Positions 11,089 through 22,080 of a stretch of 64,000 bases of DNA are shown here, one piece after another. Within the stretch, counting starts at the first letter, position 1. Every line of letters starts with the position of its first letter. This DNA is from Sthenelais limicola (taxonomy: Eukaryota; Annelida; Polychaeta; Phyllodocida; Sigalionidae), in the NCBI GenBank assembly GCA_942159475.1, contig OW804094.1:49286966-49350965 (forward strand). The letters are read 5' to 3'. The position numbers and the translations under genes are program-made. The notes under the pieces are model-generated. The model saw only the letters and a program-made list of their open reading frames with translations. It did not search any database and had not been told where the DNA came from.

Positions 11089-12349
11089 AAAAATAGTAGG
11101 CAGTATAGGGTCTTACAAACAACACCAGGGCTGTGTTGCACAATGCTGCTTGTATCCCAATCTTTGCTGTTCGTTCGTACAGTGTTTCAATGTCTTGCTC
11201 ATTCCTTAATCTTACCCAATCGCGTTCGTTCTTTGGCAAACCTACGAGAATCTGTTGCACAAGTAATTCGTGGGTTCTCGTTCGTGCTTACTTGCGGAAA
11301 ATAGACATATTATAGTTGGGTTGATTGTTTTGTTGGTTGGAATTGCCAGTTCACGCCCTATTATTAGAATGATTAGTGGCAATTAATGACCCAGCTGCAA
11401 CATTGAAGGTTTTAAAGGTTGAAATTGACCATGGTGTGTCCACGAACGTGCAGCCAAGGTGTTAAATCGTGGTTGATCTTGAGTTGAGAACACTTAAGAG
11501 TAGAAAAGAACAGTTTCTGTTGCACAAGGGCTGATCCTACTCTTTCATACTCCTACACGTTCTTTAGTCTCATACTCTTCGTCTTACCTTTATACACAAT
11601 ACAGTACCAATGGGTAACCTGTATAATTCAGAGGATTTCCACCTCTTATGACATCACAACCCATGTCTATTCCAAACTTTAACCAGGATGTATTGATTTT
11701 TGTTTTTATGTATTTAAATGTTTTTAGAATTCAAGAATGACTGTACAAACACTTTCAATATTGTTTTTATCCATTTATGTGTGGAAATTAATGAGTAAAT
11801 TATTTATTTATATGCCCATAATAGTAACGAGCAGACTTAGGACAACCCTGAGGGTCGTCCTAACTTTGAATTGTGCAACACCATTTTCACCCAGATATTT
11901 GTCTATGTCCCCACGAATATGTACGAACGTGAACCAACGAATTAGTTGTGCAACAGCAACTCGTTGCTAATCTTTACTAGTCCTCAGAGGAAAGGAGGGT
12001 GGGAAGACAGAAGGGCAGGAGGGCAGGTGAGCCCTAAATCAGCCAAGATCAACCAATGATCAATGATGAATATTTGAGTGTTGTTATTAGAAAGGACGAC
12101 ATCAGTCAGGGACAGTGATTGAATGGTCTATTCATAGGTAAATGCTATACAATTAGAGAATTGGGTTGGAAAACACCTAGTCTAGTGATGCCATTAAAAG
12201 GAATGCCTTTGGCCTCTACTGGTTACCTGTTGGTCATTACCGTATTGCATGTACACGTATGTGCAAGAGTGTGCAACTTGAGAACGTGTAGAGTTAGGAT
12301 GGGTCCTTGTGCAACAGAGCCTGATCGTCTCTAATCCTGCTCGTTCTTA
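11089..12349. repeat. GTTGCACAA inverted-repeat cluster, left part
   Basis: TTGCACAA or its complement occurs near 11133, 11519, 11873, 11945 and 12308, and again at 13231 beyond the next TIR element. Longer matches join the sides: CCACGAACGTGCAGCCAA with TTAAATCGTGGTTGATC (11440-11482) is the inverted partner of 13180-13230. This looks like an older inverted-repeat element into which the 12.35-13.17 kb element inserted. Several short frames here are not convincing genes. Confidence 0.55.
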
Positions 12350-13173
12350 ATGCCCCGTCTACACAGGGGCGAATTGGAAAGCGAATTGGGCCTTGCGGCA
12401 ACTCGTGCGACCTCACACGAAATCGCATGAAATTTTTTTACTAAATCGCCCCTATGTAGGGACAGCTGGGTCCAATCGCAGAATCCTACGACTAATTGCA
12501 GAGGCAAAAATTGCCCCACACACATGCGAATTCATGTGCGATTTCAGATGGACCAGATCGCAGGTACAATAATCCAAATCGCATTTGAAAAATCTCTGTT
12601 GATGCGATTTCAAATGGAATCGCACATACTTCTACAAGCATTCGCATATGTGTAGGACTAGCCACGACAGTTCGTAGAAGTCTGTTACTGTCCACGACTA
12701 ATCGCAGAAGGTCATGCGAATTTCGGAAATATCCGAAATTCGCATGTGATTGCAGGTATGTTTAAACAGGTGTATTTTTACGAATTATTGATGAAACAAA
12801 ACGATTTTTTCACAGAATGTTGTTTCAAGTATGTTAAGATTTCGTGATTATAAATTGATTTTTTCTAAAAAATTTTCAAATAGTCGCAAGTACATATCAA
12901 AAAATATTTTCGGTCTTCTCTCCCCCCATTTTCTTATAAATTGAAGTGATCCAAATCGCACATCTGCTGCGAATACAGACCTGCGATTTCACATCAGTTT
13001 GCAGCTAAAATCGCACATGTATAGGGATTAAAACTCAAATCGCAGAGCATTATTTCTGAAATCGCACAAGTTCCCCGCCGATTCGCACAGGATTTCTACG
13101 ATTTCACATGCGAATAATCGCAAGTGCCAGATTCGCACCAGTTTTTTAATTCGCCCCTGTGTAGACGGGGCAT
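12350..13173. mobile_element. non-autonomous TIR element packed with ATCGCA/TGCGAT motifs
   Basis: Ends are ATGCCCCGTCTACACAGGGG and its inverted copy at 13148-13173, extending into GCGAATT. The interior repeats ATCGCA, TGCGAT, TTCGCA or TGCGAA every few tens of bases in both orientations, e.g. around 12420, 12540, 12580, 12600, 12640, 12955, 13050 and 13110. There is no transposase ORF. TTA lies next to the left end (12347-12349) and one base beyond the right end (13175-13177), which may be a damaged 3-bp target duplication. Confidence 0.75.
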
Positions 13174-13261
13174 ATTACCAAAGATCTACCACGATTTAAC
13201 TCTTTGGCTGCATGTTCGTGGAAATTCATTGTGCAACAAAGCCCAGTACGTCTTAGGACGA
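13174..13261. repeat. GTTGCACAA inverted-repeat cluster, right part
   Basis: Inverted counterpart of 11440-11530: the complement reads TTTGTTGCACAATG, CCACGAACATGCAGCCAA and TTAAATCGTGGT. It supports nesting of the 12.35-13.17 kb element inside an older repeat. Confidence 0.6.
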
Positions 13262-13461
13262 GGGTAGTATATGCTAGGACAGGCATGGAAGTGGAGGTGA
13301 CCAGTTGTTGACTTGATTAGACCATCGATGGGGCCTCCCATGATGTAGTATGTGGTTTGAGATTGTGGCCAGTGATTAATTGATTAACTGATTGACTGAT
13401 TGAGGCTCATCCTCCTCTTGGGACGTGTGCTAAAATGGTTAATGAATGTGTTGTGTTGCGT

Positions 13462-13539
13462 GACCCATGGTTTGCCGCTTATAAAGGAACTCGACGGCTA
13501 AAGCCGTCTGCGTTCTTTATTCGCAGTAAACCATGGGTC
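13462..13539. repeat. foldback hairpin with nested inner stem
   Basis: Outer arms GACCCATGGTTTGCCGC and GTAAACCATGGGTC pair with small gaps and contain ATAAAGGAAC / GTTCTTTAT. Inside is a perfect stem GACGGC-TAAA-GCCGTC. Size, the TTGCCGC block and the ATAAAGGA motif recall the hairpin at 597-691, so they may be two members of one foldback family. Confidence 0.7.
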
Positions 13540-13699
13540 CCTGACCAACCCATCCATTATCCATTAACTAGTGACTGGTACAAAAAGATTTATTCCGGTC
13601 TTATCGTCACAGAAAGCATTTAAAAGTAAATAATATGACATGAATCATAATTGATATAGAAGTACAATATCTCTTATAACGGTCCAATGTCCAATGCAT

Positions 13700-13812
13700 T
13701 GTGACGTGTTTAAAGAAAATTAATCACAAGTCGCAAAATGGATATTTTCCAAAGTGATTTATCCACCAGATCTCTTTGTCGGAAAATTCTCGTTTGTTCG
13801 GTGTCTAGTGCC
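13700..13812 (+). mobile_element. MITE-A left end
   Basis: GTGACGTGTT, AATCACAAGTCGCAAAATGG and a degenerate AGATCTCTTTGTCGG block. It breaks off where a minus-strand MITE-B begins; the likely right end is at 14,551-14,609. Confidence 0.75.
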
Positions 13813-13814
13813 CT

Positions 13815-13975
13815 AACATGCCATGGAAACATGTATAACACATGGATATTGACATTAGCACTTTAAAAAATAGTCCATGCTGAACATGGCATGTTTTCTA
13901 TAGATTAAACACTGCACCATTAATCCCATAATTTCATGCGAATCTAGATTTAAAATGGCGCCTATGCAAATCGAC
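13815..13975 (-). mobile_element. MITE-B fragment
   Basis: MITE-B is a second family of about 350 bp with inverted ends CAATAGGGGGTTTGCATG. The minus strand here reads TTTGCATAGGCGCCATTTT, GATTCGCATGAAATTATGGG, AATCTATAGAAAACATG, CATGTTCAGCATGGACTATT and GTGTTATACATGTTTCC, matching the first half of the copies at 30.1 and 36.8 kb. It lies inside a split MITE-A. Confidence 0.75.
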
Positions 13976-14550
13976 TATTGATACACCTAGGATTAATTTA
14001 TTTTGATTCTATCTCACTTACACGTCATGATAAAAATCAGATTAACCAAGAATTTGCGGATGTAAAATGGGTTGGTGCATGCTAATTACCAATTGCTACC
14101 AGGATGTGAATGAATAAGAGATGTTACAGAAAGGAAACAGCGATATAAATGTGTAACTCATTTGCTTAAAGGACAGGATATACATGTCTTGGTCATCATC
14201 GTTTCATTTTGATTGATTTGATTTGATTTCCATAAGCATCAAATCATTACAATCCTATTCTCAACATAAGTTCAAGAAAGAAAATTTCAGATTAATATAA
14301 TTAATATTCTGCCATCGATACTACTACAATATACATAAGTATTCATTATCTACGCAATATATACATACACCATAAGGCAAAAACAGTACTAGCAGATACT
14401 CCACCATAAAATATTTTTGTGAATTCGGATATATAAATGGGAGATATTAAAGAAAATGTTATACATATCATTGTATTTTTTTATGTCAACTGCTCGAGAA
14501 AGGCTGAGGTTTTTTGTTGATATATCGAATAAAAGTCTTTAAAACAATAT

Positions 14551-14609
14551 GGTGACATCTCAAAATCCATTTTTGCGACTTGTGACTCATTTTACTGTAG
14601 CACATCATA
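14551..14609 (+). mobile_element. MITE-A right end
   Basis: GACATCTCAAAATCCATTTT, TGCGACTTGTGACTCATTTT, then GTAGCACATCAT. Probably the other end of the copy starting at 13,700. Confidence 0.75.
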
Positions 14610-14739
14610 TTTCCGAGGAATGGTAGACAAGGTTATAAGGTCATACCACACTAAAGGTGGTGTAGTCAATAATAGAAGATTTAATCACGAAAAGAAATTC
14701 CACCTAGTGGATAAGAATAAATATATTTTACCAATATGT

Positions 14740-14845
14740 AGTGAACCCGGAAAAACTGCCTTCCCCCTCCAGGAATCGAACCGCGGATCTCCCGCTTTGC
14801 ACGTGGACATGCGACCATTACACCCCCAAGGTTGACTGATTCTCG
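14740..14845 (-). repeat. tRNA-like SINE head with pol III A/B boxes
   Basis: The minus strand contains GGTTCGATTCC (14772-14782), an exact B-box, and an A-box-like GGGTGTAATGGTCGCATG upstream (about 14809-14826). Spacing and the GGGAGATCC stretch between them resemble a tRNA. The acceptor ends do not pair (both G-rich), so it is not a functional tRNA but a tRNA-derived SINE or tRNA pseudogene. Translating through such heads gives a spurious GSIPG-type peptide; I do not call the overlapping 65-codon minus frame a gene. Confidence 0.6.
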
Positions 14846-15624
14846 AAGACCACCACTGGTCAAAACCAGATTCCTCACTCTAGGCTACTACAAATACAAA
14901 GGAACTCGTAATGATACCTGTACATATTTACCTTCTTTCAAATAAAATATAAAATGGTAATATATCCAACACATCTATAAATACAGTTATTGGCGATTAA
15001 GAAAACAACAAAACTCATCTCATGATATCAAGTATAACATGAACTACTTCATGGCAAATACAATGATATAATGATTCTTACATTTCTTTCTTTCATAATG
15101 AATAAATGAGATCAAATCTGTCAATTTGACCACTGATGATGTGACATTAAACAGTAAATAAAGAACAACTTCTATTATTCTCCAGCTGTCAGTATATATC
15201 TGAGACAAATGAACGTTCATCCATTAAAAATGGGAAGTTTCTATCATTTCAAAGCAGTCAATATTATCATAAATACCAATAGATGTTGGACCATATTTTG
15301 GACCGTAAAATAAGTAACCTTCAGTTGATCCCTTCAATAATGTTTTGATATTGGTAAAACGCCATTTTCCCTCATTTCCATACAGTAATTATGTTCTAAA
15401 GATAGACTGCATAGGGTATGGGGAACATAGGGTATGGGGAGCAAAACACAGCCTACGGTGAGCGATAATATAGAATACACAGACAACAGTGACGCTTCAA
15501 AGCTCAAGCCTGCAGGTGTGTGGCTTGGTACAAGTACGGTCCCATCTCTTTCTCCCCCTCTTGGCCCTCCCTCTCCTCACACACTCCCTCCATCCTCATA
15601 CTGCTCCAGGGCCGACGGACATAT
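14846..15624. other. no recognisable feature
   Basis: AT-rich DNA. GGGTATGGGGA is tandemly repeated near 15414-15440. An 86-codon plus frame at 15434-15694 runs into MITE-A sequence and is not a gene. Confidence 0.4.
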
Positions 15625-15965
15625 ATGTGATGTATTTCAGGAAAATGAGTCACACGTCACAAAATTGATATTTTTCAAAGTGTTTTATTTGTAAGATGTC
15701 TTTGTGGGAATCTGCTCATCTTTGGTGTGTTTGACGCTGTTTTAGTATGAATACATTTACTAACTTTCAGGACATATTAATTAAATAGGACATATTCATG
15801 CGTTTCTAAGGTCATCTTATAGGGGGGGCCTAGAGTATATTTAGCTACTAAACTAGTAAATTCGACCCAGAAATATTACAAACTTTCTTTTTTCAAAAAT
15901 AAAAATATTAAAGTTAATATGTAGGAATACTTATTAGATGGCCTACTGTTTACTATCATTGGAAT
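15625..15965 (+). mobile_element. MITE-A copy, left two-thirds
   Basis: Starts ATGTGATGTATTTCAGG, AATGAGTCACACGTCACAAA, and runs through ATGAATACATTTACTAA, GAGTATATTTAGCTAC and CTGTTTACTATCATTGGAAT. It breaks off before the right TIR. A run of G (about 15823) is inserted before the TAGAGTATATTT block. Confidence 0.85.
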
Positions 15966-16116
15966 CGTGAATGTTAATGAATTGGGGACCATTCTGTCAA
16001 TCATCCTGAATAGCAAGTTCATGTGATACATTTTGAGGTGTTGGTGTTGAGGATTGGTGTGAGGAGTGTGGACACTTATCTGGGAGGGTATCTCGATGCC
16101 CATCTCTGATATGTAA

Positions 16117-18947
16117 TGCACTTGTCAATTGCAACCCCCCCACCCCCACCCCCGGGTAGGTAGGGGAATGGTAGGGGAATGGTAGGGGAATGGTAGGGGA
16201 ATGTCTGAGAAAACATTCCCCCACCCAGGCGGAGATTTCCCTTAGTTTACAGCAATATCAACTGGATGGGTGGGGGAATGTCCGCCAATGCTATATTATA
16301 CCTTGGTTCCCAAGAGAGGAATAGCATTGCATAAAATATATCACAAATAGATGGGGAAAGTATATCACAAATAGATATGGGATAATGATTACAATTAGAT
16401 ATGAGATCATGATAGCTATAGCTTCAGGAAAAATCGGGAAGATTCTACATGATGCTGACAGTTTTGACAGTTTTGTATATTTGGTATATGCCCACCAGGT
16501 CCCCCCCCCCCCCCCACACACACACCCAAAGTTCCCAACTATTGGGTCTTCGTATATATATGAGGAATCTTTTGATTTTCTCCCATTATTTCGCATTGGA
16601 ACTATTAAAGTTTTGCATCAAATCTTTATGAGGTGTGGTATAGGGGAGGGCCATAAATCCACCAGGTTCCCCCCCTCCCCCCATCTGTGAATCTGCCCCG
16701 AGGACCACCCTCGAAACTGAATGCTCTTTGGTCGCAAAGCGAGGTGTTGCATTAGAGGGACTCTAGGGCTAGGGAGAAGGAGGTGAGGTGGAGGGGTTGG
16801 AGGCAGTTGGGGGAGGGGTTAAAGAGAGTGGGGGAGAAGACAGGGTATAGCATTGGACTTTTCCTGTATAGTTCTAATGTGTCAAAGTTACCGGGCAGCT
16901 TAGGCATTGCTTAGTTCAGACATTCAGCTATTGTCTACATTGCATATAATGGTCGATTCCACAAAATCTGTGACATTAGGTTTTTCACCCCTTACACTCT
17001 TGTTTGTCAATTTACACATTTCTAACCCAAATAATTGTATTAGGCCCACTGAAAGCCTTTATGCGAACCCCACTTTTGTATATATAAGAACAGAATTATT
17101 GATTTTATGGGCAAAAAACCCCTATTTTTAGGTCATTTCTGTATTGAAAATAAACATTTCTTAATATTAAGTAAAGATGTAGAATAATTATTAACTATTG
17201 GCACATCTTTTTTTTTGATAATTATCATTGTCATACTATGGGGTTTATCATTTTAGCAAAATAAGTAATCAATGATATATTTTCTGCTTGGAATTCTAAA
17301 AAAACTGGTGGGGTAGGTAATGTGTCCCCGTGAGTGGGTACATGAATTTAACATTATTTTAGCTATGAAAAAGGGTTTCAGTTCATAATTGACAATTCTC
17401 ATTCATAGCGCCTTACTCAGAGAAAAAAATGACTACATGAAAATAATATTTGCATTTGGCTTAAAAAGCCCAGAGCCTTAGACACAAGATGGGGTAATTT
17501 GAAATGTCCCCGTGGGTGGGTACAATTTTCCTGTATTGAATTTGGAATAATATGAATTTCATAATTTATAATATCTTCTAAGTATGGCGATACCACAACG
17601 ATATGTTATGAACAAAAAGAATTTCCAAAATACATTTTACCTTAAGTCAAGAGCAGAGAATAATGTCATATCCCCGTGGGTGGGTACAGTCCCCATGAGT
17701 GGGTACATATATGAATATATGCTTGAATACTAGTCTATTGGAAAATGAAACTCTTCTTTTTATTTAATTTTCATGCATGTGTATGTAGGGATGTAAATGA
17801 ACTACTAATGTATGATAATGTATGGTTCATTAAGTCACAAGCAGAGAATAATGTAATGTCCCCATGGGTGGGTACTGTCCCCGTGGGTGGGTACAGTCCC
17901 CGTGGGTGGGTACATATGTAAATGATCATTAGCATAATGGGAAATGAAACTATTATGTTTATTTTTTTCTGTTCATGTTTGTATGAGGATGTATAATTGT
18001 ACTACTAATGTTTGAACTTGTTTTTTATGTTTTAAAGCCCTTGGTGGAAGCAAATCCTATGTACCCACCCACGGGGACACCTGTATCTGGTGCCCCTTGA
18101 TTTCAAAAGGGCACAGCATAAAAAGTTATGAAGATTAGTGTTCCCAAATCATGTCATATATCACTGTATATGCAGAGAACATATGAGCAAAAGATACCTG
18201 ATATTTGACGAATTCTAAATTTTGTGATTTTTTGGGGCATTGTCACAGATTTCATGGAATCAACCATTATATATCAAGCATAGTTCAGATGTGATGCTCT
18301 CAGACACAGTTGTAGACATCAAAATCCCTGACATGTTCAAGGGTGACACTCTTCACACATATATTGAGGGAGGCTATCACCAACTTGCTGCTCTAACCTG
18401 TGGGTTGTGTATTCACCAATTGTTCTGTTGGCCATTGAGAACTATTGTCATATTGCGCATTTTACCTGCCCCTTTCTCCCTTCCCCACCTCCACACACAT
18501 CCTAGCTTGCCCCCCACCCCAATGGCTATAGCTTCCTACACCACTGGGCAGCTTAGACTCTGCTTAGTTCAGATATTCAGCTATTGTCTACATTGCATAT
18601 ATCCAGTATAGTTCAGGGCTGACACACAGCTGTGGACATCAAAAACCCTGTCATGTTCAAGGGTGAAACTTTTAATGTATATATAGGGGAAGGGGAGGTT
18701 TGTAACTTAGCCTAGCCTGGCCAACACATATCAGAATCCACAAAAAGCTGAAGTTGCTGTCTTCCTCCTGATAATAGTTTCTGTTACTAAAAAGGTATCC
18801 ACTGAAAAATATGCCCCAGGGGGTCGGGGATTTACACAAATATCTTGCCCTGGGGGGTCTGGGATTTCATCATATTTCCTCAAAGGCCCAGGACATTCCC
18901 CCACATCCCCGGGGGTGGGGGGGTGGGGGTTGCAATTGACAAGTGCA
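16117..18947. mobile_element. 2.8-kb non-autonomous TIR element with TAA target duplication
   Basis: Ends are TGCACTTGTCAATTGCAA followed by a C-rich run ending CCCGGG (16117-16156), and the inverted copy at 18908-18947. Both are flanked directly by TAA (16114-16116 and 18948-18950). The left subterminal region has four tandem 11-bp GTAGGGGAATG units (about 16159-16203). The interior carries the periodic 19-bp motif array (17,324-18,078) and two copies of a TGTTCAAGGGTGA... segment (about 18,255-18,345 and 18,600-18,670). No transposase is visible; the 123-codon frame at 18240-18611 has no motif. A 3-bp TAA duplication suggests PIF/Harbinger, but that is inference. Confidence 0.75.
17324..18078 (+). 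repeat. periodic array of a 19-bp GTCCCCGTGGGTGGGTACA motif
   Basis: Copies start at 17324, 17506, 17670, 17689, 17858, 17877 and 17896 in direct orientation, and one inverted copy lies at 18060-18078. The clusters hold 1, 1, 2 and 3 head-to-tail units, with cluster starts 164-188 bp apart, then the lone inverted copy about 200 bp on. Intervening DNA is AT-rich and partly repeated (e.g. AAGCAGAGAATAATG-like and CTACTAATGT segments), so the array is a diverged satellite of units near 170-200 bp in which the 19-mer stayed conserved. It may be a protein-binding site. Confidence 0.8.
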
Positions 18948-18974
18948 TAATTCACACCAACACTACTAACTTTG

Positions 18975-19235
18975 CACCTATGCAAGGACTGCTTGATTGA
19001 CAACCTTCTACCATCTCTGCAGTAAATCCCTGAACCCGATGTGCATTGGAAAATCCACCAGTGCATGCCAAAGTGTCACTGACCAGTCACAAAAGTGCAA
19101 TCCTCTCAAAAAAGCAGTTTTGCACCTGGTTCTGCACCTGATCCAACGTGCATCATCTGATGCACTTCAAAATGCATATCAAAGTTCTGTATCTAAATCG
19201 GGTATAGAGGCACAAGTTGCATGCAGTTGAATTAT
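18975..19235 (+). repeat. interspersed GTGCATTGGAAAATC repeat, copy 1
   Basis: Contains GATGTGCATTGGAAAATC, TGACCAGTCACA, GCACCTGGTT, GATGCACTTCAAAATGCATA and TCTAAATCGGGT. The same order is found at 19,712-19,865 (direct) and 41,390-41,665 (inverted). A 77-codon frame across it is not retained in the other copies, so I do not call it coding. Confidence 0.7.
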
Positions 19236-19309
19236 TCTATCAAGTGATGAATATGTATATATTTGTACTGATGAAAGAATGTTTGGGCTTTTACTGCATA
19301 TCCCATATA

Positions 19310-19412
19310 TGTGACGTGTCACACAAAAATGAGTCACAAGTTGCAAAATTCGCCTTTTTTGAAGTGGTTTACTAACAAGATCCCTTGGTTGGAATCTTTT
19401 CATCTTTGGAGT
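19310..19412 (+). mobile_element. MITE-A left end
   Basis: GTGACGTGTCACACAAAAATG, then AGTCACAAGTTGCAAAATTC and ACTAACAAGATCCCTTGGTT. The remainder is absent. Confidence 0.75.
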
Positions 19413-19439
19413 GTTACCAACAATCTCTAACTATGCCTG

Positions 19440-19500
19440 TCCCGGTAGGTGGGTAGTGAGGCTGGGGGGGGGGGGGGGTGCTGGATGGGGGATAGAGGTG
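19440..19500. repeat. poly-G tract
   Basis: A run of 13 G follows GTGAGGCTG at about 19,465-19,477, in otherwise G-rich DNA. Confidence 0.7.
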
Positions 19501-19711
19501 ACAATAGGTGACAATCTAGTGCGAATCCCCTCCCAGGGTAACCCTCACACACATGCATAATTTAGACACACACACTCTTAAAATAACAAAGGTTAAAGAA
19601 GCCCATCCCAATGGAATGCAAGGTTCAATTGCAACTGTAATATAGTGTATTCTTATTCGATAATGAATATATATACATAAATAGATGATTAATATAACAC
19701 TCCTAATACTC

Positions 19712-20740
19712 TGATGTGCATTGGTAAATCAGCTGCAATCAGCTCAAGGAAGCAGTTTTTGCACCTGGTTATGCACCTGGTGAAACAGGCCTCATTTGAT
19801 GCACTTCAAGATGTGCACCAAAGTTATGTAACTAAATCGGGTGTAAATTACATACAGTTAAATTATTTTAAAAAAAGAGATAGCCATTGTTATTATAGTT
19901 ATGTATACCTATCCCTCAGAACACACACAGGGAACCCTTGGTTAAAACCATTGTCTTGGGTTCGCATTAGCTTTAAAAAGGTGGCACAACGAGTCCACAG
20001 TGCCACTGGTATATTATGGGTGAGCGAACAGAGGTGTTAAAGCTATAGTGTGACATGTGCGACCTTGCTGCTACATTGGCTATGTGTGTATTCACAGAAG
20101 CCTGCCTTTTGACACACAGCAAGAGCACTGTATTAATTGAATACATATAACATCATGTCACCCACCTATAATTAAAACGGCAGTCCTAATAGAAACCAGA
20201 ATCAGGGCATGCGGAAAACCGGTGTATGCATCGAAATTGTTTTGGTTAAAATGTACATACCATCTGAATAAAAATTTTGTCCAAGTATATAAAGGTTAAA
20301 TCATGAGAATTAACTCTCATTTATTCGTCTAATCATATGTTATGCCCTTGTTATCATTGTTGACCCTTTGTAAGTCGCTATATATCAAGTACCATTTCAG
20401 ATTTCCGTTTTGTCTATTTTAGGTGCAAATAGATAATAATATTATGTTCAAGATTTCATGCCATTATGGTCATTTTGAGCGTAATTTGTTCATAGAAAAA
20501 CAATTGTACAGGGCTGTTGTCTCCCTCTCGGTGTGCATTGGAAAATCTGCCATTATTTCATGCATTCAATAACTGCATAAAATATTATCACAAATAAATA
20601 TGCTATAATGAACACAATTAAATATGTGATAATGATAAATATAGGTTCGGAAAAAATGCCACATCCTTACGAGATCTTCACGGGTCTGCACCATTTAAAA
20701 TTCTTCATGATGCTGACAGTCTTGCGATTCTGTTGGTGTA
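19712..20740 (+). repeat. interspersed repeat copy 2 and copy of the 16.3-kb internal segment
   Basis: 19,712-19,865 matches the GTGCATTGG... repeat at 19.0 kb. At 20,540-20,735 a GTGCATTGGAAAATCTGCC segment is followed by TGCATAAAATATTATCACAA and CTTCATGATGCTGACAGT, which parallels 16,325-16,470 inside the 2.8-kb TIR element. This suggests a diverged relative of that element here. No ORF of interest. Confidence 0.5.
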
Positions 20741-21260
20741 CATGACTACTTTATAGCCTAAAGGATCCTTTTGCTATGTGACCTTATACAACGGATTTAA
20801 TTACAAAACGATCTGTGCTGTATCATGACTGTATTGTATCATGATATTTCATGTATTTCAGTAATTATAAATAACTTAATTCTGTATGCATTAACTGGTA
20901 CATGTAATTATTATTCTTTTATTTAGCAACGTTTGAAATCATTAATTTCTTCTTTATCAAAAAATTCCTGGCAAACCCATTGACTATTCTTTATCAAGGT
21001 ACTGGAGAGGAGGGGAAGAAATATTGTCCAACTGTATAATATACAGTTGGAACAATTCAGAACAGCTCATTCTAATGTTCCTTAATACTTGTTCAGTTTT
21101 GTAGGGCTTTGTTGCCAATAATATTTACACACTTAAAGGCGTTTCTCATATATCATTAAAACCATTTTGCCAATCCTTTCTATTCCCATTATTAATGATC
21201 TCCATTTCTTTGATATTGAAGTGATTCAATCAATTGACAATATTCCTTCTCCACCTCGCC
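20741..21260. other. no recognisable feature
   Basis: AT-rich sequence without a convincing gene or repeat. Confidence 0.4.
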
Positions 21261-21292
21261 TTTGTGACTCATTTTCCCGTAACACATCACAG
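21261..21292 (+). mobile_element. MITE-A right TIR scrap
   Basis: TTTGTGACTCATTTTCCC then GTAACACATCACA is the right terminal sequence alone. Confidence 0.6.
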
Positions 21293-21855
21293 ATGCCCTG
21301 TTTATTTGAAATGATTTTTTAAATTGTGTTACACCACTTGTAATAAATTCATGTAGGGTGGACAATATTATTGTATATGTTCGAAATAATGGGAAAGCCT
21401 GTGTCTTGTTTATGATAATAAATATTGGGCACACTCTAAAAAGGCCATCCTTTTTGCACTGACCAGAGCCTAAAGCTTATAGCAGCCTTATTATTATTTA
21501 TTCCTTTCTAGCGGCCTTATTACAAAGACATTAAATTAATATCCTTTTTGTTCTATTTATTAAGACTTATAACTTGTTATCATTTATTCACTTCCACCTC
21601 CTAGGCAACCCTTTCCCTTCCCGAGAAGTTGTATGACATCATTAGATGTAAGTGTAGTCATTATCTTCTGAGATTTGGATCAATAGATGACATCACACAT
21701 GTATACTCAATGATATATGTGTGCACACATCGACTATTACCAAGTGGTATCTACTGATTTAGAAAGAGGATGTTGCGATCTTGAGATCTAAAGAATGAAA
21801 TTCATAAGTTAGAAATGGGCAGCTGGAAAACAGACGTATGGACCTAAGAATAATT

Positions 21856-22018
21856 ATTAGGGAATTGTTCTCTTGAATAATTCTCAGTCATTATGGCGGG
21901 AGAACGATTTTCACTCGACCTCACGTCACACCTACGTCACACACAAACTGTCACGTTCATCCTGACGTCCTCTCACGCCTCCATATTCCCATCACCAACA
22001 GGGAAAAAATTTTGTTCC
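21856..22018 (+). repeat. Ngaro split direct repeat A1
   Basis: 163 bp from ATTAGGGAATTG to TTTTGTTCC, repeated at 27,852-28,014 with two substitutions. It contains several ACGTCA motifs (CRE/ATF-like), so it may carry promoter activity; that part is inference. Confidence 0.9.
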
Positions 22019-22080
22019 GGATCCCGTGGGTGGCAGAAGGTAACTCACTCCCGGTACAAGGTTTTAAATAGGCGTATAAC

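Noticed and set aside
14740..14845. Functional tRNA gene
   Set aside because: B-box is exact, but the acceptor arms cannot pair and the anticodon arm is not well formed.
17324..18078. 19-bp motif array considered as a CRISPR array
   Set aside because: Units within clusters are adjacent, the long gaps are partly homologous to one another, and the array sits inside a eukaryotic TIR element.
18240..18611. 123-codon plus ORF inside the 2.8-kb TIR element
   Set aside because: No transposase signature (no DDE pattern, no zinc finger), and part lies in a segment duplicated at 18.6 kb without a conserved frame.
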